Below are positions 54,606 to 64,000 of a stretch of DNA of 64,000 nt, one piece after another. This stretch comes from Bacterioplanoides sp. SCSIO 12839. Its GTDB lineage: Bacteria; Pseudomonadota; Gammaproteobacteria; Pseudomonadales; Oceanobacteraceae. The notes under the pieces were generated by a model, which had not been told where the DNA came from, did no database searches, and saw only the letters and a program-made list of their open reading frames with translations. The stretch is from NCBI RefSeq assembly GCF_024397975.1, contig NZ_CP073745.1, forward strand, positions 3,312,501 through 3,376,500, read 5' to 3'. Numbering within the stretch: the first letter of the stretch is position 1; each line of letters opens with the position of its first letter. Both the position numbers and the translations under genes were made by a program.

Positions 54606-56711
54606 TTAACGGCTGGTCAGGCTATCCTTTACCAGGCGAGGAGTGATAAATACCAGCAATTCTGATTTCTCAGAAGAGAAATTGTTGTACCGGAACAAAG
54701 CACCAATCAAAGGCAAGTCACCTAAGAAAGGAGTTTTTCTGATCGTTTTAATTTCTTCTGAACGGAAAATCCCACCCAGAACAACCGTCTCACCATTATC
54801 AACCAGCACCTGTGTTTCTACCGCATTGGTATCAATCGCTGGACCGTTAATCGTTGTTTCACCGATTGAATCCTGATTAATGATAAGATCCATAATAATT
54901 CGATCGTCCGGAGTAATTTGCGGTGTAACCTCAAGTTTCAAAACAGCTGAACGGAAAGAAATACTAACAGCACCACTCGAACTGGCTTCACGATACGGAA
55001 TTTCAGTACCTGACTCGATAATAGCTTTTTGACCATCAGAGGTAATAACGCGAGGCTGAGAAACAATCTCGCCGTTACCTTCGGTTTCAATAGCTGCCAG
55101 CTCAAGGTTTAATAGATAATCAGCAGTTTGATAGCCCAAGGCTAATGAAGGCGCACCTACATTTTCAACGATACCAAAATCAACTACGTTTGCCTGAGGG
55201 AACGAAATCGTTTGGTCACTGCTACCGTCTGTAGCACGATCAAATAAAATCTGATTCGCTTCAGTGACAGTCTGAGTGCTGCCACCGACAGTTTGCCAGT
55301 TGCTACCGTTATTCTTATAGCCAGCACCACCCCATTGAATACCCATCTCCTCACCGACATCGGTATTTGCAATCACGATGCGAGCTTCAATCAGCACCTG
55401 ACGAACTGGCACGTCGAGCAAGACTAACGCTTCTCTGACTCTTTCCAGATTACTGGCTGTGTCTTTCATTAAAAGTGTGTTGGTACGCTCATCAACAACA
55501 GCTGTACCTCGAGCGGATAACAAGCCCTCTTCTGAAGTCAGCAGCACAGCAAGATCAGATGCCTTTGCATAATTGAGCTGCATATACTCAGTTACTAATG
55601 GTGCCAGCTCTTCAACTTGCTTGACTGCTTCGAGTTCGATTTTTTCGCGTGCAGCAATTTCTTCCGCCGGAGCAATCAATAAAACTGAGCCCATCTGACG
55701 CTTACCCAACGCTTTGGTTTTCAAAACTAAATCCAAGGCCTGATCCCATGGAACATTTTGCAAACGCAGAGTTATGCTTCCCTGAACCGTATCGGAAGCA
55801 ACGAGGTTTAACCCAGTGAAGTCTGCAATTAACTGTAAAACTGCACGAACTTCGATATTCTGGAAATTAAGCGAGAGCTTTTCACCCGTAAATGGAAATT
55901 GTTTTTTACGCTCCTCAACATCTTCTTCCGGCAATTCAGATACATTGATCGAAAGGAGGTTATCAGCTTGATAAGCTAGATATTCAATATCATCAACAAC
56001 AGGGTCGATAGTTAGTATGGTTTTACCATCTTCGTATTTGGCATCAACATAACGAACAGGTGTTGCAAAATCAGTGACGTCCAAACGACGCTGCAACGCA
56101 TCAGGCAGCCTTACATTTTCTAATTCAGCAATAATTTTACCGCCTTCGCGACGGATATTCGCTGCGGCACGGTCGTCACTCAGCATAATCTGAACTTGAC
56201 CATCACCCAACTCCCCACGGCGAAAATCAACATTAACAACCTTCATTTCACCCTTAGATGCGGGAGAATCTACAGCTAAAGAATCAGCTCGTTCAGAAAA
56301 GCGCTCAGGTGCTCCTGTTGAACCCACACTTAAAATTAATGTATTCCCATTTACACGGGTGGAGTAGTCAACCAAGGTAACAAGATTAACAACCAAACGA
56401 GTTCGATCCTTAGTTGGAAGAATCATGGCACTGCGGGCATTACCGGTTCCGATTTGGTGTTTTTTAGCTTTAAGAGCGCTACCCGCCCCCATCAAATCAA
56501 GGGAAATACGAGCCGGCTTTTCAATGGTGTAACCTTTAGCTTCAGGCGGTGCCCCATCAAACTCCAACTCAATTTCTGTCACATCTCCAGGAAGAGATGC
56601 AAAGCGTATATCTTTTAATTCAGCCGCCCAGGATGGGAGTGCAATTGAGAAAAACAGCGCCATTACTGCAATAGTTTTCATGGTCTTACCGGCAACCTTT
56701 GTAATCATCAT
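54606..56711 (-). CDS. pilQ: Type IV pilus secretin PilQ
   Basis: About 701 residues from the ATG at 56711 (AAGG 7 bases upstream), overlapping none of pilP; the track of possible starts extends to 56765 into pilP. Signal peptide in [19 protein letters not shown]. Two AMIN domains ([19 protein letters not shown] and the second around [13 protein letters not shown]), an STN/N0 domain ([30 protein letters not shown]), then the secretin core ending [13 protein letters not shown]. Outer-membrane channel for pilus fibre extrusion, aligned by PilMNOP. Confidence 0.95.
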   Translation of the reverse strand: MMITKVAGKTMKTIAVMALFFSIALPSWAAELKDIRFASLPGDVTEIELEFDGAPPEAKGYTIEKPARISLDLMGAGSALKAKKHQIGTGNARSAMILPTKDRTRLVVNLVTLVDYSTRVNGNTLILSVGSTGAPERFSERADSLAVDSPASKGEMKVVNVDFRRGELGDGQVQIMLSDDRAAANIRREGGKIIAELENVRLPDALQRRLDVTDFATPVRYVDAKYEDGKTILTIDPVVDDIEYLAYQADNLLSINVSELPEEDVEERKKQFPFTGEKLSLNFQNIEVRAVLQLIADFTGLNLVASDTVQGSITLRLQNVPWDQALDLVLKTKALGKRQMGSVLLIAPAEEIAAREKIELEAVKQVEELAPLVTEYMQLNYAKASDLAVLLTSEEGLLSARGTAVVDERTNTLLMKDTASNLERVREALVLLDVPVRQVLIEARIVIANTDVGEEMGIQWGGAGYKNNGSNWQTVGGSTQTVTEANQILFDRATDGSSDQTISFPQANVVDFGIVENVGAPSLALGYQTADYLLNLELAAIETEGNGEIVSQPRVITSDGQKAIIESGTEIPYREASSSGAVSISFRSAVLKLEVTPQITPDDRIIMDLIINQDSIGETTINGPAIDTNAVETQVLVDNGETVVLGGIFRSEEIKTIRKTPFLGDLPLIGALFRYNNFSSEKSELLVFITPRLVKDSLTSR

Positions 56712-56713
56712 AA

Positions 56714-57253
56714 TCAGCCTTCTCCAATACCATCCAGAGCTAAAGTTCTTGGTCGCTCTAACCAACCACCCAATCCATCAGGAACAATTTCTATTACATT
56801 CAAGCGGTTTTCCTGTATAGAAACAACTCGCCCATGGTTTTGCCCAAGGTATTGCCCTTCACGAATCCTTACCACTCCGCCATCACCATCCCGAACTAAG
56901 GCCCACAATGTATTATCAACTCCCTGCATTGTGCCAACCATGCCCAAATCACCAAAAGAGAATTGCTCAAGGTGCTCTTTAGGACGGTCAAAATCCGGAG
57001 AGACATTATCCTGCTCTTGAGGTATTACAATATCGGTATCAAGGATAACAGGAAGGTCAAAAGGTGAACGCAATCCAGCAGCACTGTAATTAAAGAATTC
57101 ATAGGGCTTAAAAACAGGAATAGGGCTAATACGTCCGCGCGGTTGAGTAAGCGTATCTGAAACAAAAGACTTCAAGTCAGAAACATCGCCCGAGCCAGTA
57201 CAACCAACCAAGAATGAAACAACAGCCAAGCTGCCTGCAAATCGCAGCATCAT
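56714..57253 (-). CDS. pilP: Type IV pilus assembly lipoprotein PilP
   Basis: About 179 residues from the ATG at 57253, with AGGAGG 10 bases upstream. Lipobox FLVGC. A flexible Pro-rich linker is followed by the beta-rich HR domain (FSFGDLGMVGTMQGVDNTLWALVRDGDGGVVRIREGQYLGQNHGRV) that contacts PilQ. It is the inner-membrane-anchored link of the alignment complex. Adjacent to pilO with one base between. Confidence 0.93.
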   Translation of the reverse strand: MMLRFAGSLAVVSFLVGCTGSGDVSDLKSFVSDTLTQPRGRISPIPVFKPYEFFNYSAAGLRSPFDLPVILDTDIVIPQEQDNVSPDFDRPKEHLEQFSFGDLGMVGTMQGVDNTLWALVRDGDGGVVRIREGQYLGQNHGRVVSIQENRLNVIEIVPDGLGGWLERPRTLALDGIGEG

Positions 57254-57254
57254 A

Positions 57255-57902
57255 TCAGCGCCCCTCCTCATCACTGCTGTATTGGTAGGTTTTAGCCATT
57301 ATCTGCATGGTTAAACGACTATTATCTTTTTCTTTTATGATTTTAAAATCATGAAGCGTCACAATCCTGGGCAACGAAGCCACGGCAGAAACAAAGGCTC
57401 CCATTTCGTGATATCCGCCTTCCACTTCAATCTCGATTGGAAGTTCATTATAAAACTCCGTGCTAGTCAGGGTCTGCGGATCAATACCATTCAATGTAAG
57501 GCCCGCCCCCAGAGCTGCAGAGCTGATGTCATCAATCAACCCAGGCACTTCTGTTTCCCGAGGAAGCTGCTTTAAAAGAGAACCAAAGCTCTCTTCCATT
57601 TCAACCATCTGATTTTTATAGGCCTCCAGATTCGCGCCTCGGAATGCTTTCTTTTCAAAATCTTTTTTGAGCTGCTCTTCTTTTGCAGTTGCAGAAGACA
57701 GAGCAGTACGCATATCTGCAATCAGGAAGATATTCCCTGCTACCAGCAAAGCAATAAACACAAGGGCCGCAAAGAATACTTTACCAGGAAGAGGCCACCC
57801 TCCCATGTTATCCCATTGGATATTATTGATATCATCAAGCTCAATGCCCTCTACCTTTTCTTTCAGAGCATTCCAATCAATTTTTTTCAAATCCGCCATC
57901 AT
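57255..57902 (-). CDS. pilO: Type IV pilus alignment protein PilO
   Basis: 215 residues; cytoplasmic N-terminus, one transmembrane helix (VFFAALVFIALLVAGNIFLI), a coiled-coil (SATAKEEQLKKDFEKKAF...) and a ferredoxin-like periplasmic domain (FYNELPIEIEVEGGYHEMGAFVSAVASLPRIVTLHDFKI). Forms heterodimers with PilN and recruits PilP. ATG overlaps the pilN stop as ATGA. Confidence 0.94.
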   Translation of the reverse strand: MMADLKKIDWNALKEKVEGIELDDINNIQWDNMGGWPLPGKVFFAALVFIALLVAGNIFLIADMRTALSSATAKEEQLKKDFEKKAFRGANLEAYKNQMVEMEESFGSLLKQLPRETEVPGLIDDISSAALGAGLTLNGIDPQTLTSTEFYNELPIEIEVEGGYHEMGAFVSAVASLPRIVTLHDFKIIKEKDNSRLTMQIMAKTYQYSSDEEGR

Positions 57903-58452
57903 TCACCCTCCTCATCTTGCTTAGGGTTAACGCGGGCCATCGTAATTTCAAAGACGTTAACACCGGTCGATTCAGCCTGTACTTTCAACAGTACAGGATT
58001 GGTAAACCAGTCAGATCGATCGAGGTTACGCATGACAGCAGCGACACGATTATTGGACTTAGCAACGCCTGATAGTGATATTTGCTCTCCCTTGACTGAC
58101 AAATCCGTGAAGTACAAATCATCTGGAACCGAACGCGCTAATTCATCAAAAATCCGAACAATAACCGGGCGATTACCCTGCAGTGCCTGAATGAGTTCCA
58201 TACGCTCAATCAGCTCCTTACGAGTATCCTGCAGTGTACGAATTTCATCAATTTTAGCGTCAAGCACTTTCGCTTCTTTTTCCAGATAGGCATTACGGAT
58301 GCCCTGAGCATTTGTTGCATCCTGATAATAACCATAGACCAGGTAAAGCAAGAAACCCGCGAACAAAGCAACCGCAACCAGAGCAGTATGATAGTCCTTA
58401 TTTCTCTGCTCTCGGCGCTCTTCACGCCAAGGGAGTAAGTTAATATTAGCCA

Positions 58453-58453
<1 letters not shown>
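57899..58453 (-). CDS. pilN: Type IV pilus alignment protein PilN
   Basis: 184 residues. Starts with the invariant INLLPWREERR peptide that docks in PilM, then a transmembrane helix (TALVAVALFAGFLLYLVYG), a coiled coil, and a periplasmic ferredoxin-like domain. Partner of PilO. Its ATG overlaps the pilM stop by one base (TGATG). Confidence 0.95.
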
Positions 58454-59568
<1,115 letters not shown>

Positions 59569-59584
59569 CTATAGAGTTAAAATC

Positions 59585-59614
59585 ATTATAAGCACAATCC
59601 TATTAAAAGGACAA
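59585..59614 (-). promoter_or_regulatory. Sigma70-type promoter of the pilMNOPQ operon
   Basis: The minus strand has TTGTCC (59609-59614), an 18-base spacer and TATAAT (59585-59590), about 67 bases before the pilM start. A 14-base perfect palindrome CTTGCGCGCGCAAG (59543-59556) lies in the leader. A plus-strand TATAAT at 59623-59628 is a candidate -10 for ponA. Confidence 0.65.
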
Positions 59615-59679
59615 AAAACCCTTATAATGCTCCAGCCCGCATAATAGCTGGCTTTTCACGGAAATTGACATTCTTTTTT

Positions 59680-62226
59680 ATGCACAAGTCACACCCTGTA
59701 CTTTTTTTCTTATTTTGGCTGATTCTGTCCGGTGCCGCCGGAACAGGCATGGTCTCGTTTGGCATTTATCTTTATCTGGCCCCCACCCTGCCAGATGCGG
59801 AGCAATTGCGGCAAATTGATTTGCAAACGCCGCTCAGGGTTTACAGCGAAGATGGCCGCCTGATCAGTGAATTTGGCGAAAAGCGCCGTACCCCTATTCG
59901 CTTTGACCAAGTCCCGCCTGAATTCATTGACGCCTTACTGGCATCAGAAGACGATGGTTTCTTTGAACATGGTGGAGTCGACTTTAAAGGCCTGACACGG
60001 GCCGTCATTGAACTGATTCGAACCGGAAGAAAAAAATCAGGCGGTAGTACTATTACCATGCAGGTGGCGAAGAACTATTACCTCTCAAGTGAAAAAACGT
60101 TTACCCGAAAATTCACTGAGATCCTGCTGGCACTGAAAATTGAAAAAGCACTGACCAAAGAAGAAATTCTTGAGTTATACATCAACAAAATCTACCTCGG
60201 CAAACGAGCCTACGGCATCGAAGCGGCCGCGCAAGTGTATTATGGTAAATCCATTAATGAGCTGACCCTGCCACAACTGGCAATGATTGCCGGGCTGCCA
60301 CAAGCGCCATCGGCAGCGAATCCAATCAACAACCCAGAGCGGGCCAAAAGCCGTCGTAATTATGTATTGGCACGCATGCGCACCCTGGACAAAATATCTC
60401 AGGAGCAGTTCACACTAGCTGCCAGCGCCCCTATTACTGCGCGTTATCATGGTTTGATTTCTGAAGTAAGCGCCCCCTATGCAGCAGAGATGGTACGTCT
60501 GGATATGCTGCAACGGTTTGGCCGCGATATCTACACCGCCGGGTACAAGGTCACAACCTCAATCAATGCATCACGCCAATTAGCTGCCAATGAAGCCTTA
60601 CAGCGCGGGTTATTAAAATACGACCGTGATCATGGATGGCGTGTTAATACTGAAAATCTTGAGCTTGCAGAGCCGGTTTCATTAACTGTGTCTGAAGAGC
60701 AACCACTGCTAACTGAGTGGTTCCAACAAGCCGATAACACGTTTGATCTCGACTGGCCTGCCACCCTTGAACAGTGGCAAACACGTCTTAACCGCAATCC
60801 GGATAATGGTTTGCTTACTGCGGCGATTGTTACTCAGGTCAACGAAGCCGGTGCATGGGTTCTCATGCAGCAGCACGAACACTGGATTCCATTCTCTCAA
60901 ATGATTTGGGCCAAACCCTACATCACGGTGGATGTCATCGGCAAAGCTCCCAGCTCAGCTAAAGAAATTCTGCAGCAAGGCCAGGTCATTTGGCTGGAGC
61001 AAACTGAACAAGGCTTCCGGCTGGCACAAAGGCCCGAAGCCGAAGGCTCATTGGTTTCACTTCGCCCGGAAGATGGTGCGATTCAGGCACTGGTCGGTGG
61101 TTTCTCAGCAGCCAGCAATGAGTTTAACCGGGCAATTCAGGCAGACCGTCAACCAGGCTCGGCGTTTAAGCCGTTTGTCTATAGTGCAGCTCTGGCCAAC
61201 GGTTTCACACCAGCGAGCATTATCAATGATGCGCCGGTTGTGTTTGAAGATGCCAGCCTGGAAAACACCTGGCGACCACAAAACCACAGCGGTAAGTTCT
61301 ATGGCCCTACTCGCCTGCGCGAAGCGTTATACAAATCTCAGAATCTGGTATCCATTCGTATCCTGAAACAAATGGGGCCACGTAAGGCCATTAATTACAT
61401 TACTCCATTTGGCTTTCCCGAAGAAAAGTTGAATAAAGATTTATCACTGGCATTAGGAGCCTCAGCCGTCACACCGATGGAATTGGCGACAGGTTATGCC
61501 GCATTAGCCAATGGCGGGTTTGCGGTTGAACCCTACTTAATCAGCTCTATCGAAGACAATCAGGGCAATATTCTTTATCAGGCAGATCCCAAAGTTGCCT
61601 GCCGAGAATGTAACAACGAAGCGGATTCAAACGATGAAACAATCAGTGAACTGGAGAAACAACTCCAGGCCTCTTTAACACTGAACCTGGATACCTCCGA
61701 GACAATCCAGCCAACCAATCTTGCTCCCGAAGTAATGGATGCGCAAACCCACTTCCTGATGGTCAGCATGCTGCAGGATGTGGTGCGCCGTGGTACAGGC
61801 AAACGAGCACTCGCCTTGAAGCGCAATGACCTGGCGGGTAAAACCGGCACCACCAACGATCAGAAAGACGCCTGGTTTTCTGGCTTTAACCGCGACTTAG
61901 TCACAACCGTTTGGGTTGGCTTCGATCAACCCCGCACTCTGGGCAAATGGGCCTATGGCAGCAATACAGCATTGCCTATCTGGGTCGACTACATGAAGGT
62001 CGCTCTGGACGGCGTGGAACAGCGTCCATTCCAGCAACCGGAAGGTATTGTCAGCGTCCGTATCGATGCCGAAACCGGATTATTAGCAACCCCAGGACAA
62101 GACAATGCTATTTTCGAATATTTTCGCGAGCAGAATATCCCTGAGCAGCCGGTAAAAACTTCTCCAGCGTTTAGCCCTGATGAATCCAGCAGTGATGAAG
62201 AGTTAACCCCAGAGCAGCTGTTCTGA
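59680..62226 (+). CDS. mrcA: Penicillin-binding protein 1A
   Basis: Bifunctional peptidoglycan glycosyltransferase/DD-transpeptidase (also called ponA). 848 residues from the ATG at 59680, chosen so that the membrane anchor starts the protein; a TTG at 59665 is closer to a weak GGAA. TG domain: catalytic EDDGFFEHGGVD, GGSTITMQVAKN, RKFTEILLALKIEKAL and GKRAYGIEAAAQVYYG. OB-type insert of about 180 residues, then the transpeptidase with SAFK nucleophile, SQNL and KTGTTNDQKDAWF. The C-terminal tail is acidic (DESSSDEELTPEQLF). It is divergent from pilM, the usual order in Pseudomonas relatives. Confidence 0.96.
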   Translation: MHKSHPVLFFLFWLILSGAAGTGMVSFGIYLYLAPTLPDAEQLRQIDLQTPLRVYSEDGRLISEFGEKRRTPIRFDQVPPEFIDALLASEDDGFFEHGGVDFKGLTRAVIELIRTGRKKSGGSTITMQVAKNYYLSSEKTFTRKFTEILLALKIEKALTKEEILELYINKIYLGKRAYGIEAAAQVYYGKSINELTLPQLAMIAGLPQAPSAANPINNPERAKSRRNYVLARMRTLDKISQEQFTLAASAPITARYHGLISEVSAPYAAEMVRLDMLQRFGRDIYTAGYKVTTSINASRQLAANEALQRGLLKYDRDHGWRVNTENLELAEPVSLTVSEEQPLLTEWFQQADNTFDLDWPATLEQWQTRLNRNPDNGLLTAAIVTQVNEAGAWVLMQQHEHWIPFSQMIWAKPYITVDVIGKAPSSAKEILQQGQVIWLEQTEQGFRLAQRPEAEGSLVSLRPEDGAIQALVGGFSAASNEFNRAIQADRQPGSAFKPFVYSAALANGFTPASIINDAPVVFEDASLENTWRPQNHSGKFYGPTRLREALYKSQNLVSIRILKQMGPRKAINYITPFGFPEEKLNKDLSLALGASAVTPMELATGYAALANGGFAVEPYLISSIEDNQGNILYQADPKVACRECNNEADSNDETISELEKQLQASLTLNLDTSETIQPTNLAPEVMDAQTHFLMVSMLQDVVRRGTGKRALALKRNDLAGKTGTTNDQKDAWFSGFNRDLVTTVWVGFDQPRTLGKWAYGSNTALPIWVDYMKVALDGVEQRPFQQPEGIVSVRIDAETGLLATPGQDNAIFEYFREQNIPEQPVKTSPAFSPDESSSDEELTPEQLF

Positions 62227-62290
62227 TATCGAAACCAACGAAACGCTAAGCAGCCACAATAAACAACAGATCCAAACGACAACCACAAAC

Positions 62291-62328
62291 AAAAAAGGCG
62301 CCTGATTGAACAATCAGACGCCTTTTTT
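62291..62328. terminator. Strong bidirectional terminator between ponA and the FAD dehydrogenase
   Basis: AAAAAAGGCG-C-CTGATTG pairs with CAATCAG-A-CGCCTTTTTT with a two-base loop. Six T follow on either strand, so it ends both convergent transcripts. Confidence 0.92.
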
Positions 62329-62343
62329 GGTCATGCCGAGCGA

Positions 62344-63747
62344 TCACACATCCAATAACTTGCCTGGATTCATCACATTATTTGGATCAAATGCCAGCTT
62401 AACCGCTTTCATATAGGCCATTTCAGCGGCAGAGCGGGTGTATTCCAGATATGGCTTTTTGGTCATACCTACACCATGCTCCGCTGAGACTGAACCCTGA
62501 TATTTTTCGACAATTTCAAATACCCAGGTCGATACTTTCGCACATTTTTCGAAGAACTCTTCTTTTGCCAGACCTTCCGGCTTCAGAATATTCAGATGCA
62601 GATTGCCGTCGCCGATATGACCGAACCAGATAATCTCAAAGTCCGGATATTCGCGGGTAACCACTTCGTCGATGTCGCGCAGGAATGGCGGCACTTTCGA
62701 TACGACTACTGAGATATCGTTTTTGTACGGCGTCCATTCTGAAATGGTTTCTGAAATATCTTCACGCAGACGCCACAGATTCGCCGCCTGAGTTTCCGAC
62801 TGGCTGATCACACCATCAACCACCCAACCTTGCTCAACACATTGTTCGAACATGGTCATCGCCTGATCCATATCGGCATCGGTCAGAGATTCAAATTCAA
62901 TCAGCGCATAGAAGTCTGTGCTGGTCTCAAACGGCGCAGGCACATCACCGCGTGCCAGAACCTTCTGCATGGCTTTATCGGAGAAGAACTCAAACGCCGT
63001 CAGATCCATGCTCGACTGGAACTGGCTTAACACGTTCATCACGTTATCCAGCTCAGGGATACCCAGCACCAGCACCGTTAGATTCTTTGGCTGACGGGTC
63101 AGACGCATGGTCGCTTCGGTCACAAAACCCAGGGTGCCTTCACCACCAATAAATAACTGGCGCATGTCGTAACCCGTATTGTTTTTCATCAGGTCTTTGT
63201 TCAGCTCAAGGACGTCACCTTTACCAGTAACGACCGTCAGGCCTGCGACCCAATCACGGGTCATACCCCACTTGATTACCTTGATGCCACCGGCATTGGT
63301 GGAGATATTGCCACCAATCTGGCTGGAGCCTGCTGATGCAAAGTCCACCGGATAAAACAGCTCATTGTCTTCGGCGAAGGTTTGCAGCTGCTCAGTGATC
63401 ACACCGGCGCCACACTTAACTGTGCGGTCGGTGGCGTTAAAATCAGTGATCTGATTCATGTAGTCGAACGCTACTACGATTTCACCGTTCGCCGCCACGG
63501 CACCGGCACTTAAACCAGTACGACCACCGGACGGCACCAGTGCCAGCTGATGTTCATTGGCCAGCTTAACCACCTGCTGAACCTGCTCCGTGGTTTTAGG
63601 GAACACAATTGCGGTTGGTTTTGGTGGATAAATCTTGGTCCAGTCCTTACCAAAGGTTTCCAGTGAGTCGGCGTCGATACGCACTTTGTCATCACCAACG
63701 ATGGCAGATAATTGTTCTATCAGGGCTTCCTGGGTCAGAGCGGTCAT
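62344..63747 (-). CDS. FAD-binding dehydrogenase, D-2-hydroxyglutarate type
   Basis: 467 residues of the VAO/GlcD family. The PCMH FAD domain has ALVPSGGRTGLSAGAVA and GSSQIGGNISTNAGGIKVIKWGMTRD with LFIGGEGTLGFVT; the C-terminal cap has WFGHIGDGNLHLN (metal/substrate His) and SAEHGVGMTKKPYL. Length and motifs match D-2-hydroxyglutarate dehydrogenase (PA0317-like) better than D-lactate dehydrogenase or GlcD. It oxidises D-2-hydroxyglutarate, a by-product of SerA, back to 2-oxoglutarate with electrons passed to ETF. SerA is not in the window. Family certain; substrate probable. Confidence 0.88.
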   Translation of the reverse strand: MTALTQEALIEQLSAIVGDDKVRIDADSLETFGKDWTKIYPPKPTAIVFPKTTEQVQQVVKLANEHQLALVPSGGRTGLSAGAVAANGEIVVAFDYMNQITDFNATDRTVKCGAGVITEQLQTFAEDNELFYPVDFASAGSSQIGGNISTNAGGIKVIKWGMTRDWVAGLTVVTGKGDVLELNKDLMKNNTGYDMRQLFIGGEGTLGFVTEATMRLTRQPKNLTVLVLGIPELDNVMNVLSQFQSSMDLTAFEFFSDKAMQKVLARGDVPAPFETSTDFYALIEFESLTDADMDQAMTMFEQCVEQGWVVDGVISQSETQAANLWRLREDISETISEWTPYKNDISVVVSKVPPFLRDIDEVVTREYPDFEIIWFGHIGDGNLHLNILKPEGLAKEEFFEKCAKVSTWVFEIVEKYQGSVSAEHGVGMTKKPYLEYTRSAAEMAYMKAVKLAFDPNNVMNPGKLLDV

Positions 63748-63845
63748 GATTTCGTCCAGCTAAATGAATCAAATTCACCTCAAGTTGAAGAATCTTCGCG
63801 ACTATTTCGCCGCCAACAACGACTTTGAGGCTCACTTTATGGGCA

Positions 63846-63895
63846 GCGTATGCTAGCATACGCGCCTTATTTTTCAGAGTGATTTCAACTCTGAA
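63846..63895. repeat. 18-bp perfect palindrome and adjacent hairpin upstream of the FAD dehydrogenase
   Basis: GCGTATGCTAGCATACGC (63846-63863) is a perfect 18-base palindrome, about 100 bases above the dehydrogenase ATG. Next to it, TTCAGAGT (63873-63880) and ACTCTGAA (63888-63895) pair around a 7-base loop. Operator-like; whether it belongs to the dehydrogenase gene or to the next gene rightward is not clear. Confidence 0.6.
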
Positions 63896-63928
63896 GCCCG
63901 AAGCAGAGCTGACCAGTTGGACAACTTC

Positions 63929-64000
63929 ATGCATATTGCTTCCGGCCACTGGTGTGATGTCACTACCCGAATTCCCACACCAGGCAAACGACTGAATTCG
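63929..64000 (+). CDS. Possible start of a plus-strand gene, cut by the window end
   Basis: From the ATG at 63929 the frame is open to the last base: 24 residues beginning MHIASGHWCDVTTRIPTPGK. In-frame sequence is also open back to 63857, with a TTG at 63917. No clear ribosome site. Too short to identify, and not the start of SerA as I know it. It could be a shadow. Confidence 0.3.
   Translation, partial: MHIASGHWCDVTTRIPTPGKRLNS

Noticed and set aside
63692-63949. 85-codon minus-strand frame over the window-end control region
   Set aside because: It overlaps the start of the FAD dehydrogenase in another frame and contains the reverse of the palindrome. No family resemblance.

Overview
The window is chromosomal DNA from a free-living, probably marine gammaproteobacterium. 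The order ponA / pilMNOPQ-aroK-aroB-damX-gltB-gltD, the mrdA-rodA-mltB-rlpA block, tesA opposite ybbA-ybbP, and a Pseudomonas-type lipase with its foldase all point to the Pseudomonadales/Oceanospirillales side of the class. An Oceanospirillaceae-like organism is my best guess, but that is inferred from gene order and not from a marker gene. I saw no insertion sequence, prophage, integrase, CRISPR array, rRNA or tRNA.

Layout. 1-4.0 kb: cell-elongation peptidoglycan genes (mrdA, cut by the window edge, then rodA, mltB, rlpA). 4.1-9.0 kb: a run of minus-strand small or poorly known genes. It holds a 39-residue CcoM-like cbb3 oxidase subunit behind two FNR/Anr boxes, a GT4 glycosyltransferase, a GAF/Fis-type regulator behind a sigma54-type promoter, a CBS-pair protein, DUF4404 and DUF2788 proteins, and an unrecognised gene coupled to a 42-residue reading frame. 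9.1-13.4 kb: a DUF6091 periplasmic protein, an AbgT transporter, an L-2-hydroxyglutarate-oxidase-like flavoprotein and a small zinc-ribbon protein. 13.5-17.7 kb: a TetR regulator, three unrecognised proteins and an OruR-type AraC regulator. 17.7-21.2 kb: a second GT4 gene overlapping a PAP2 phosphatase gene, then SOS-controlled dinB and a MAPEG protein. 21.2-28.4 kb: a full heme-uptake operon (TonB receptor, HmuY-like lipoprotein, HmuS, HmuT, HmuU, HmuV). 28.5-30.9 kb: small membrane and unknown proteins, VanZ-like, and a candidate Fur-controlled unknown plus flavodoxin. 31-36 kb: CobW-type GTPase, ybbP, ybbA, tesA. 36-42 kb: two cyclic-di-GMP genes flanking lipase and lipase foldase. 42-45.2 kb: a large Ig-like surface lipoprotein. 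45.3-59.5 kb: gltD, gltB, damX, aroB, aroK, pilQPONM. 59.7-64 kb: ponA, a D-2-hydroxyglutarate-type FAD dehydrogenase, and a palindrome-rich window end.

How it fits together. Much of the window is core envelope and metabolism: PBP2/RodA elongation with MltB and RlpA, PBP1A, the type IV pilus alignment complex and secretin, shikimate steps, and ammonia assimilation. On top of this are stress modules with readable control sites: FNR boxes (low oxygen), LexA (DNA damage), Fur-like sites (iron) and two Pho-box-like sites (phosphate).

The most interesting reading is that both GT4 glycosyltransferase paralogues, about 12 kb apart, have Pho-box-like repeats upstream, and one shares its transcript with a PAP2 phosphatase. 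That is what a phosphate-starvation glycolipid (membrane lipid replacement) pathway would look like. Function is inferred throughout from sequence motifs, and nothing was searched or computed beyond reading the sequence.
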